A stretch of 5,478 bases of DNA from an uncultured Bacillota bacterium (lineage in GTDB: Bacteria > Bacillota_I > Bacilli_A > Erysipelotrichales > Erysipelotrichaceae): assembly GCA_937919165.1 (NCBI GenBank), contig CALFPO010000032.1, forward strand, positions 1-5,478, written 5' to 3'. Of this stretch, positions 1 to 5,478 are shown one piece after another. The stretch's first letter is position 1. Every line of letters starts with the position of its first letter. The notes beneath the pieces were generated by a model. The model had not been told where the DNA came from. It searched no databases and was given only the letters and a program-made list of their open reading frames with translations. The position numbers were made by a program, and so were the translations under genes.

Positions 1-1
1 A

Positions 2-535
2 GCAACCATAGTAACGATGGAAGAATTGCTCTCCCAAGTTGCCTTTCTCGGCGTCTTTTTCATTGTAGTAGGTGTTTTTCGTCATTATTTTTCTCCTTTT
101 TATTTTTTAATGCAATTTATTCTGCCATTTGTGGCATATTGCCTGATATACAAAGAAAAAGGCCTGGCCATCTTCCTGTTTGCGATTCTAGGCGGTCTTT
201 TAGGCTATCTGAAGTTCAATTACCACCCAGCCAAGATATTTATGGGTGATAGCGGTTCGTTGGCTCTAGGAGCCTTATTTGCGGCTTTGGGAATAGTGCT
301 GGATAAGACGATTGCCTTGTTTGTGATAGGTGGCGTATTCGTCATCGAGATGTTCTGCGTCTGTCTGCAGCTTAGCTCAGTAAAGCTGTTCCATAAGAGA
401 GTCTTCTCATATACGCCAATCCATTATGCCTTCTCTTTGAAGGGATACAAGGAAACAAAGATTGTCCCTTCATTCTATCTGGTGGCTCTTGTGCTGGCAA
501 TCCTTGGCTATCTGATCGGCATCAATACGCTATGA
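2..535 (+). CDS. mraY: Phospho-N-acetylmuramoyl-pentapeptide-transferase (MraY), 5'-truncated by the window edge
   Basis: MraY is an integral membrane enzyme that transfers phospho-MurNAc-pentapeptide from UDP to undecaprenyl phosphate, giving lipid I for peptidoglycan. The frame is open back to base 2, so the ATG at 17 is probably internal. About 177 C-terminal residues of a protein usually near 320 are visible. Counting from the ATG at 17: NYHPAKIFMGDSGSLALG at 68-85 is the conserved loop with catalytic-type Asp78; GGVFVIE at 105-111 and KRVF at 127-130 match MraY rather than WecA/TagO. Roughly six hydrophobic segments alternate with short loops. The C-terminal PIHHHFELKGW-type motif reads PIHYAFSLKGY (134-144), keeping only the first of the three histidines. 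The stop overlaps the recJ start as ATGA. Neighbouring mraY with recJ instead of mur/fts genes is unusual. Family assignment is firm; normal activity is not certain because of the altered motif. A divergent paralogue is the main alternative. Confidence 0.85.
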   Translation, partial: ATIVTMEELLSQVAFLGVFFIVVGVFRHYFSPFYFLMQFILPFVAYCLIYKEKGLAIFLFAILGGLLGYLKFNYHPAKIFMGDSGSLALGALFAALGIVLDKTIALFVIGGVFVIEMFCVCLQLSSVKLFHKRVFSYTPIHYAFSLKGYKETKIVPSFYLVALVLAILGYLIGINTL

Positions 536-2049
536 TCTATAATTTTGAAGAAAGCTATGACGAAAGCATCGCAGAACGCATCTGCAGAATCAATGATGTT
601 GATCCTCGCGAGCTTTGCATAGATGATTTCACTCCTGATATGAATATGGACTTGCTGGTGAAGTTCAGGGAGAAGATTCTCTCCTTGAAGGATGCAAGGT
701 TTTTTATTGTGGGCGACTATGACTGTGACGGCATATGTGGCCTTGCCATAATCAAGAAGCTGTTGGATGATCTCGGCATCAGAAACAACTATTACATTCC
801 TTCCCGCAGCAAGGAAGGATATGGGCTGAACATGAATATCGTCAAGACAGCCATCGATAATGGCTTCGATGTGCTTCTGACAATCGATAACGGCATTGTC
901 GCCAATGATGAACTTAGATATGCCAAAGAAAATGGTTTGACTACTCTTGTCATTGACCACCATGAATATCTGGATGAGCCGGATTGCGATATGTATCTTC
1001 ATCCTGATCTTTTTGCGGAAGAATATCATGACATGTGTGCTGGCGGCTTGGCTTGTCTCTTATCTATTTCTTTCCGTGACGATTCCTTAAGCAAGGTCTA
1101 TGGCGGTCTTGCGACTTTGGCCGATATGGTCAGCGTTCTGCGCTACAATCGCTATCTGCTCAAGGAAATGATGAGGATACTTGACAGTGAAGATATCCAC
1201 ACCATTAGGCTGCTTCTAGGAAACAATGAGCTGAGCTATGATAGCCTATCGTTCAATGTGATTCCCAAGATCAATGCCGTATCAAGGCTTGATGCCTATG
1301 GCAATGTCAACCATGTGGTCAGATATCTCCTTTCTGATAGGCAGAAATGCTTGCCATATCTCAAGAATATCGAGACGATAAACCGCAAGCGTCAGGAACT
1401 CACAAGAAAAAACTACGAGCTGGCCTTGAATATGATCGATGATTCAGCAAAAGTGATTGTGGTCAGATCGCCAGAATTCATTGAAGGGATATGTGGGCTG
1501 ATCGCCAATAAGCTTATGAATGCCTATCATAAGCCCGCCATCGTTCTTAGTGAGGCTGACGGCAAGCTTAAGGGTTCAGGGCGTTCGCCAAATGGTTGCA
1601 ATCTCTATGAATATCTTTATGGCACAAAGGATCTGTTTGAGACCTTCGGCGGTCACGCGCAGGCCTTAGGACTCTCGCTTGATGAGAAGAACTATGATGG
1701 ATTGATAAGTTTCATTGAAGAGAATGAACTTATGTATCAGGAAGTGGCAAAGGATGTAGTTCTGTTAAGGGATGAAGACCTTGATTTCAGGACATATGAA
1801 GATATTGAAGGGCTTAGGCCTTTTGGCACAGGCTTTCCTGAGCCGCTTATCGGTGTTGCGCACTGTGCCGGAATGAAGAAGATGGTCATGGCCAAGAAGT
1901 ATCCCAAGTTTTTCCTGAACAACATCTGCAGTGCCATCAGCTTCAATACTGCATATCTTGATAAGGAATTCGATACCATGATAGGACATCTCAAGAAGGA
2001 CAATTACTATAGAGACAAATTGTCGCTTTTCATTGAAGAACTCATATAG
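532..2049 (+). CDS. recJ: Compact RecJ-type single-stranded-DNA 5'-3' exonuclease (DHH/DHHA1 family)
   Basis: RecJ degrades single-stranded DNA 5' to 3' in recombination and mismatch/base-excision repair, using divalent metal held by DHH motifs. Visible in the 505 residues: motif I GDYDCDG (61-67), YIPSRSKEGYG (88-98), DNG (119-121), DHH (142-144), ATLADMV (194-200), INAVSRLD (247-254), the helix with NRKRQ (284-288), then DHHA1 with KGSGRS (347-352) and FGGHAQALGLSL (372-383), LRPFGTGFPEP (428-438) and a short C-terminal OB-fold-like end. It is shorter than E. coli RecJ (577) and much shorter than Bacillus RecJ (about 786): the N-terminus is brief and no C-terminal extension follows the OB fold. 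The usual WHxG/HEG segment reads FIEG (316-319), so its histidine is missing. The ATG overlaps the mraY stop and has no clear Shine-Dalgarno sequence, so translation is probably coupled. An oligonucleotide-degrading DHH relative is less likely, because the RecJ-specific PFGTGFPEP and OB region are present. Confidence 0.87.
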   Translation: MIYNFEESYDESIAERICRINDVDPRELCIDDFTPDMNMDLLVKFREKILSLKDARFFIVGDYDCDGICGLAIIKKLLDDLGIRNNYYIPSRSKEGYGLNMNIVKTAIDNGFDVLLTIDNGIVANDELRYAKENGLTTLVIDHHEYLDEPDCDMYLHPDLFAEEYHDMCAGGLACLLSISFRDDSLSKVYGGLATLADMVSVLRYNRYLLKEMMRILDSEDIHTIRLLLGNNELSYDSLSFNVIPKINAVSRLDAYGNVNHVVRYLLSDRQKCLPYLKNIETINRKRQELTRKNYELALNMIDDSAKVIVVRSPEFIEGICGLIANKLMNAYHKPAIVLSEADGKLKGSGRSPNGCNLYEYLYGTKDLFETFGGHAQALGLSLDEKNYDGLISFIEENELMYQEVAKDVVLLRDEDLDFRTYEDIEGLRPFGTGFPEPLIGVAHCAGMKKMVMAKKYPKFFLNNICSAISFNTAYLDKEFDTMIGHLKKDNYYRDKLSLFIEELI

Positions 2050-2061
2050 TTCTAATATAAT
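2033..2061 (+). promoter_or_regulatory. Candidate sigma-A-type promoter for apt (and relA)
   Basis: A perfect TATAAT -10 box (2056-2061) lies 17 bases downstream of TTGAAG (2033-2038), which matches four of six positions of TTGACA. The -35 box lies inside the last recJ codons. Transcription would start near 2068, about 20 bases before the apt ATG. It would let apt and perhaps relA be expressed separately from mraY-recJ. A second AT-rich box, TATATT (2068-2073), is less well placed. This is a sequence match only. Confidence 0.55.
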
Positions 2062-2076
2062 AAGTAGTATATTTTC

Positions 2077-2086
2077 GAGGTAAGGA
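2077..2086 (+). promoter_or_regulatory. Ribosome binding site of apt
   Basis: The purine-rich run GAGGTAAGGA precedes the apt ATG at 2088. GAGG (2077-2080) sits seven bases from the start codon, a usual Shine-Dalgarno distance; the AAGGA copy is too close to act alone. It supports the chosen start, where the protein begins at the normal Apt N-terminus. Confidence 0.75.
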
Positions 2087-2087
2087 C

Positions 2088-2600
2088 ATGAATTTTAAAG
2101 ACTATGTAGAAACAATTCCTGATTTTCCGGTAAAAGGGATACTGTTCCGTGATGTTACCCCATTGATGGGCGATGGCGAGGCGTTCCATGAGGTCTGCAA
2201 GCAGCTTGCCGACTATGCCAAGAGTGTAGGCGCAGAGCTTGTTGCAGGAGCGGAAGCCAGAGGCTTTTTGTTTGGCTGCCCAGTCGCTGACCGTTTGGGC
2301 GTGGGATTTGTCCCTGTCAGAAAGCCAGGAAAACTGCCTCGTGAGACTGTTTCCTACAAATATGAGCTGGAATATGGCTTCAATGAGCTGTTCATCCACA
2401 AGGATGCCATCAAGCCAGGACAGAAGGTATTGTTTGTCGATGACCTTCTGGCAACAGGCGGCACGACTGAAGCTTCCATCAAGCTTATCGAAGAGCTTGG
2501 CGGCGTAGTGGTCGGCTGTGCGTTCATCATTGAACTGGCCGATCTCAAGGGCAGAGAGAAGCTAAGCGGCTACGACGTATTTTCGCTGATGACCTATTAG
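2088..2600 (+). CDS. apt: Adenine phosphoribosyltransferase
   Basis: Apt is a cytosolic purine-salvage enzyme converting adenine and PRPP to AMP and pyrophosphate. The 170-residue product has the normal family length and all its signatures: IPDFPVKGILFRDVTPL (10-26), the GAEARGFLFGCPVA segment (54-67), VPVRKPGKLP (75-84) with the flexible-loop region SYKYELEYG (89-97), and the PRPP-binding motif VLFVDDLLATGGT (114-126) with the two acidic residues D118-D119. The start has a good ribosome binding site and its own candidate promoter. It sits between recJ and relA, an arrangement common in Bacillota. Co-expression with relA is plausible because both enzymes act on purine nucleotide pools, but that is inference. 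No defect is seen. Confidence 0.97.
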   Translation: MNFKDYVETIPDFPVKGILFRDVTPLMGDGEAFHEVCKQLADYAKSVGAELVAGAEARGFLFGCPVADRLGVGFVPVRKPGKLPRETVSYKYELEYGFNELFIHKDAIKPGQKVLFVDDLLATGGTTEASIKLIEELGGVVVGCAFIIELADLKGREKLSGYDVFSLMTY

Positions 2601-2602
2601 AC

Positions 2603-2627
2603 AAATCGAAGCATTAGCTTCGGTTTT
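2603..2627 (+). terminator. Hairpin with short T run between apt and relA (weak terminator or attenuator)
   Basis: Bases 2603-2612 pair with 2617-2626 around the loop ATTA (2613-2616), giving a ten-base-pair stem with one T-G wobble and the core CGAAGC/GCTTCG. Only four T residues (2624-2627) follow, three of them inside the stem, before AAATATT, so termination would be partial. The relA ATG begins eight bases after the stem, so the hairpin could equally affect relA translation. The structure is plain in the sequence; its function is inferred. Confidence 0.5.
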
Positions 2628-2634
2628 AAATATT

Positions 2635-4812
2635 ATGAAGACCCAGATAAACAAGAAAGAAGAGCTGTTCAATGAGATCAATTCGTATATCCATAGCGAC
2701 GAATCGATAGCGTTCATTGAGAAGGCCTACAATTATGCATACGAAAAGCACGCCGATCAGAAGCGTTCTTCTGGCGAGCCTTATTTTGTGCATGTCTTGA
2801 ATGTGGCTTATGAACTGGCCAAGCTGAAGGCCGATCCTAACACCATAGCCGCAGGTCTGCTTCATGATGTGCTAGAGGATTGCGATGTAGGAAAGGATGA
2901 ATTCATCGAAGAATTCGGCGAAAGCGTCTATGAGATCGTCGAAGCTGTAACCAAGATCGGCAACCTCAAGTTCAAGGACGAGAAAGAATATCAGGCTGCA
3001 AACCACCGCAAGATACTGATTGCGATGGCTAAGGATGTAAGGGTCATCCTGGTTAAGCTTGTGGATAGACTGCATAATATGCGTACCCTTAACTATCTTC
3101 CTGAAGAGAAGCGCCAGCGTATCGCCAAGGAAACGCTTGATGTCTATGCACCGATTGCGCATCGTCTAGGTATTGCGGAAATCAAGAATGAGCTGGAAGA
3201 TCTGGCTTTCTATTATCTTGACAATGAGAAATACCATGAGATAGCCAAGCTTGTCGAAAACAAGAAGGCCGATAGGGATTCGCAGATCAAACTGATGATC
3301 GATGACATATCGGTTGTCCTGAAGACCCACGACATTCCTTTCAGGATCTTTGGACGCTCTAAGCATCTCTATTCCATAAACAAGAAGATGGTCACCAAGA
3401 ACAAGCGTTTCGATGAGATACTTGATCTTTTGGCTATCCGCATCGTAACCAAGACCGAACTCAACTGCTACGAGATTCTGGGCTACATCCATGCCGTATA
3501 TCGTCCAATTCCAGGACGACTAAAGGACTATATCGCTATGCCTAAGATGAACATGTATCAGTCTTTGCATACAACGATTGTCGGACCGGATGGCCGTATC
3601 TATGAGGTTCAGATCAGAACTGAAGAGATGGATGAGATAGCTGAACGAGGAATTGCGGCCCATTGGTCGTATAAGGAAGGCGAGAAGCATAATGTCAAGG
3701 AACTGAGCAATGAGCTTGAATGGCTGAAGTCTTTTGAGGAGAACAGCGAGAGCGGCGACGCTCAGGGCTTCATGAACGATATCACCCATGATGTCTTCAA
3801 TGCGAACATCTATTGTCTTACGCCAAGAGGCAGAGTGATCGACTTGCCTAATGGCTCAACGCCGATCGATTTTGCCTACCGTATCCATACGGAAGTGGGA
3901 AACCAGACCGTCGGAGCATTGGTGAATGGCGTGCTGGTACCGCTTAATACCCAGCTTAAGACAGGCGATGTTGTTGAGCTTAGGACCAACAAGAACTCGA
4001 CGCCATCAGAAGACTGGCTAAAGATCGTCAAATCCAACCATGCCCGCAACAAGATCAAAGCCTATTTCGTCAAGAAGGAGCTCGAGGACAAGGAAGAGTT
4101 CATCAGAGCCGGCGAGATTGCCTATAAGGAAGAGCTGCGCAAGAGAGAACTTGACATTGAAGAGTACATGGACGAAAAGAAGTTCGAGAAGATCTATGGC
4201 ATGTTCCAGTTTGCGACCTACAATGACCTGATGTATGCGATCGGCTGCAAATCTTTGTCGCCATCTTCGGTCGTTGAAAGAATTGCCAAGCTCGGCAAGA
4301 AGGAGATCGATCTTGATGTCCTCAGCAAGATAACGCAGAAGAACGCTGAAAGAAAGAACCGTTTCGTATCCAAGACCGGCATAGCTGTGCAGGGCGTTTC
4401 CAGCATGATGATTGCCTTGTCGCCATGCTGCACACCGGTATATGGCGATGAGATAACCGGCTTTGTGACCAAGGGTCAGGGCATCAAGGTTCATCGTAAA
4501 GACTGTCCAAACGTACTGCGTGAAAGGCGTGTCATCGATGTCGAATGGGATGCCGATAGGCCTGAGATCAACTATGAGGCTTCCATAAGGATCTATGCCA
4601 AGGACCGTTCATATCTTCTGACTGATCTGGTGACGGTCATTGCCCAATACAAAGCTAATCTGACAGCTGTCAATATCGTTGCCAACAACGAGGATCTTTC
4701 TGCCAGCGCCTCCATGTCGATCATGGTCAAGGACCGTGACCATCTGGAGATGATAATGGCCAATCTGCGTAAGGTTGAGAGCGTCATTTCGGTTGAAAGA
4801 GCCATCAAATAG
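2635..4812 (+). CDS. relA: Bifunctional (p)ppGpp synthetase/hydrolase, long Rel type
   Basis: This ribosome-associated stringent-response enzyme makes (p)ppGpp from ATP and GTP/GDP when uncharged tRNA is in the A site, and hydrolyses it otherwise. The 725 residues match the full length of Bacillus Rel. Order: HD hydrolase domain with H53, HD 77-78, ED 81-82 and D144/N148 in VDRLHN, so hydrolysis should be intact; synthetase with GRLKDYIAMPKMNMYQSLHTT (294-314) and E324 in YEVQIRT, where the RxKD signature marks a bifunctional Rel rather than a RelA-only enzyme; TGS about 390-454; helical linker; zinc-finger region with C598-C599, H620 and C624; ACT about 648-725. Between the in-frame TGA at 2590 and the ATG at 2635 there is no ATG, GTG or TTG, and later starts would cut the HD domain, so the start is secure. 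It lacks a recognisable Shine-Dalgarno sequence and follows a hairpin. The dtd gene often found between relA and hisS is absent. Some annotators would name it rel or spoT. Confidence 0.96.
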   Translation: MKTQINKKEELFNEINSYIHSDESIAFIEKAYNYAYEKHADQKRSSGEPYFVHVLNVAYELAKLKADPNTIAAGLLHDVLEDCDVGKDEFIEEFGESVYEIVEAVTKIGNLKFKDEKEYQAANHRKILIAMAKDVRVILVKLVDRLHNMRTLNYLPEEKRQRIAKETLDVYAPIAHRLGIAEIKNELEDLAFYYLDNEKYHEIAKLVENKKADRDSQIKLMIDDISVVLKTHDIPFRIFGRSKHLYSINKKMVTKNKRFDEILDLLAIRIVTKTELNCYEILGYIHAVYRPIPGRLKDYIAMPKMNMYQSLHTTIVGPDGRIYEVQIRTEEMDEIAERGIAAHWSYKEGEKHNVKELSNELEWLKSFEENSESGDAQGFMNDITHDVFNANIYCLTPRGRVIDLPNGSTPIDFAYRIHTEVGNQTVGALVNGVLVPLNTQLKTGDVVELRTNKNSTPSEDWLKIVKSNHARNKIKAYFVKKELEDKEEFIRAGEIAYKEELRKRELDIEEYMDEKKFEKIYGMFQFATYNDLMYAIGCKSLSPSSVVERIAKLGKKEIDLDVLSKITQKNAERKNRFVSKTGIAVQGVSSMMIALSPCCTPVYGDEITGFVTKGQGIKVHRKDCPNVLRERRVIDVEWDADRPEINYEASIRIYAKDRSYLLTDLVTVIAQYKANLTAVNIVANNEDLSASASMSIMVKDRDHLEMIMANLRKVESVISVERAIK

Positions 4813-4821
4813 TGCTAGAAT
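4793..4821 (+). promoter_or_regulatory. Promoter for the T-box leader and hisS, inside the relA 3' end
   Basis: TTGAAA (4793-4798, five of six consensus) is followed after exactly 17 bases by TAGAAT (4816-4821, five of six), with an extended -10 TGC at 4813-4815. The -35 box is in relA codons and the -10 begins just past the relA stop. Transcription would begin near 4828, directly at the 5' end of the T-box leader, which strengthens the call. Confidence 0.7.
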
Positions 4822-4827
4822 TTAAGC

Positions 4828-5030
4828 GTCAATAGGGAAAGGAATCTTCAGATGGAAGCGTAGAGAGGATCTGGATGGTGAAAGGATCCATGATATCTGA
4901 TGAGGGACAATTCACTGATATCTATGAGAATAGATCGTGAAGTCACGTTACAGACTCAAAGGGCATGCGTAGGCATGAACTAAGGTGGCACCGCGTAATT
5001 CAACGTCCTTAGAAGGGACGTTTTTATTTT
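4828..5030 (+). promoter_or_regulatory. T-box riboswitch leader of hisS
   Basis: The leader senses uncharged tRNA and permits read-through into the synthetase gene. It carries the T-box core AAGGTGGCACCGCG (4982-4995), the AGAGAG motif (4862-4867) and a distal Stem I loop with GGTG (4877-4880) closed by GGATC/GATCC (4867-4871 with 4885-4889). A Stem I helix pairs 4848-4853 with 4895-4900. Just 3' of it, GGGACAA contains the probable specifier GAC (Asp) at 4906-4908, followed by A. Two further hairpins are CGTG/CACG (4936-4947) and CATGC/GCATG (4964-4977), the latter in the Stem III position. The antiterminator forms as 4982-4985 with 5007-5010, a seven-base bulge UGGCACC, and 4993-4996 with 5003-5006. 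The bulge UGGC would pair with a tRNA ending GCCA, which suits tRNA-Asp (G73). The lower part of Stem I is not resolved by eye. T-box identity is near certain; the tRNA assignment is an inference. Confidence 0.93.
5002..5030 (+). terminator. T-box intrinsic terminator
   Basis: Bases 5002-5009 pair with 5015-5022 (AACGTCC against GGACGTT plus a T-G wobble), loop TAGAA, followed by TTTTTATTTT to 5030. Bases 5007-5010 and 5003-5006 are also needed for the antiterminator, so the two folds exclude each other as in other T-box leaders. Confidence 0.9.
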
Positions 5031-5033
5031 GAA

Positions 5034-5040
5034 AGGGAGG
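5034..5040 (+). promoter_or_regulatory. Ribosome binding site of hisS
   Basis: AGGGAGG ends four bases before the ATG at 5045 and lies just after the terminator U tract. It is strong and outside the terminator stem, so control should be at transcription termination, not by hiding the binding site. Confidence 0.8.
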
Positions 5041-5044
5041 CATT

Positions 5045-5478
5045 ATGACATATCAGACAGTTAAGGGAACATATGATTTCCTGCCAGAGAACCTGCTGAA
5101 GTTCAACGACATCTGTGCGATGTTCAGACATTACATGGAACTCTATGGCTATAAGGAAATCAAGACACCAGTATTCGAATATACCGGCGTCTTCGCCAAG
5201 GAGAACGATACATCAGACATGGTAACCAAGGAGATGTATACCTTTTCGCCTAACGGCAAGGATTCTTTGACCTTGCGTCCTGAGGGTACGGCAGGGGTCA
5301 TCAGAAGCTTTGTCGAACATAAGCTCTATGGCACAGGCGAACTTCCTTGCAAGCTGGCTTACATCGAGGAGATGTTCCGTCATGAAAGGCCTCAGAAGGG
5401 AAGACAGCGCCAGTTTACGCAGATGGGCATCGAATGCATCGGCGATAAGGATCCTTTGATCGATGCTGAGACCATTGC
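5045..5478 (+). CDS. hisS: Histidyl-tRNA synthetase, N-terminal part (gene continues past the window)
   Basis: This class II synthetase charges tRNA-His with histidine. The first 144 codons plus two bases are present, about one third of a protein usually near 420-430 residues. Visible: KGTYDFLP (7-14), the HisRS N-terminal signature; the motif 1 region GYKEIKTPVFE (35-45); TLRPEGTA (76-83), part of the histidine/ATP site; and motif 2 MFRHERPQKGRQRQFTQMG (110-128) with R112 and the ERPQKGR loop. No stop or frameshift is seen up to the edge. The start is set by a strong Shine-Dalgarno sequence and by the usual N-terminus. In Bacillota hisS is often followed by aspS; if so here, an Asp-responsive T-box upstream would make sense, but the downstream gene is not in the window. 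HisZ, the catalytically inactive paralogue, is unlikely given intact motif 2 and the T-box. Confidence 0.96.
   Translation, partial: MTYQTVKGTYDFLPENLLKFNDICAMFRHYMELYGYKEIKTPVFEYTGVFAKENDTSDMVTKEMYTFSPNGKDSLTLRPEGTAGVIRSFVEHKLYGTGELPCKLAYIEEMFRHERPQKGRQRQFTQMGIECIGDKDPLIDAETI

Noticed and set aside
218..450. First gene as WecA/TagO-type transferase
   Set aside because: Those enzymes end with an HLHHRL-type motif; here the tail follows the MraY pattern KRVF-PIH-LKGY, so MraY is preferred despite the HYA change.
17..535. mraY as a complete short gene starting at the ATG at 17
   Set aside because: The frame is open to the window edge and the visible part covers only the C-terminal half of MraY; no Shine-Dalgarno sequence precedes 17. 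It is a gene cut by the window.
508..1029. Long reverse-strand open frame (173 codons) opposite the 5' half of recJ
   Set aside because: It lies wholly opposite conserved RecJ motifs, has no family resemblance and no suitable upstream signals; it is a shadow of the real gene.
2239..2508. Second forward frame inside apt
   Set aside because: It is embedded in the unmistakable Apt coding frame, with low-complexity serine/leucine content and no ribosome binding site.
4018..4494. Reverse-strand open frame (158 codons) opposite relA
   Set aside because: The opposite strand encodes the well-conserved Rel helical and zinc-finger regions; the reverse product shows no recognisable domain.
4913..4915. 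CAC as His specifier of the T-box
   Set aside because: It is followed by T instead of a purine, may pair within the lower stem (ATTC against GAAT), and disagrees with the UGGC bulge; kept only as an alternative.
1..5478. A novel defence, mobile or secondary-metabolite system
   Set aside because: All coding sequence is explained by five housekeeping genes; there are no direct-repeat arrays, transposase or integrase genes, terminal inverted repeats or unexplained gaps over 300 bases.

Overview
The window is an ordinary chromosomal housekeeping segment, with every gene on the + strand. Protein sequences resemble low-GC Gram-positive bacteria (Bacillota): a Rel protein close to the Bacillus/Streptococcus type, a hisS gene under T-box control, and the recJ-apt-relA-hisS order common in that phylum. 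The divergent MraY and RecJ and the moderate GC content would suit a lineage such as the Erysipelotrichia, but that placement is a guess from general resemblance.

Layout: (1) 1-535, the 3' part of an mraY-like gene for the membrane enzyme that makes lipid I; (2) 532-2049, a compact RecJ-type DHH/DHHA1 exonuclease gene overlapping mraY by ATGA; (3) 2033-2087, a well-spaced candidate promoter and a ribosome binding site; (4) 2088-2600, apt, adenine phosphoribosyltransferase; (5) 2603-2627, a hairpin with a short T run just before the relA start; (6) 2635-4812, a full-length bifunctional relA/spoT-type (p)ppGpp synthetase/hydrolase; (7) 4793-5044, a promoter inside the relA 3' end, then a T-box leader with specifier domain, hairpins, antiterminator and terminator; (8) 5045-5478, the 5' part of hisS, cut by the window end.

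The genes connect nucleotide and stress physiology: Apt salvages adenine to AMP, Rel turns amino-acid starvation into (p)ppGpp, and the T-box senses uncharged tRNA to control aminoacyl-tRNA synthetase expression. RecJ and MraY serve DNA repair and cell-wall synthesis.

I see no undescribed system, mobile element, CRISPR array or tRNA/rRNA gene. The points most worth a second look are: the MraY in which the usual HHH motif reads H-Y-A; a T-box in front of hisS whose best specifier (GAC) and discriminator-pairing base (UGGC) both point to tRNA-Asp rather than tRNA-His; and a relA start with no visible Shine-Dalgarno sequence and a strong hairpin a few bases upstream.
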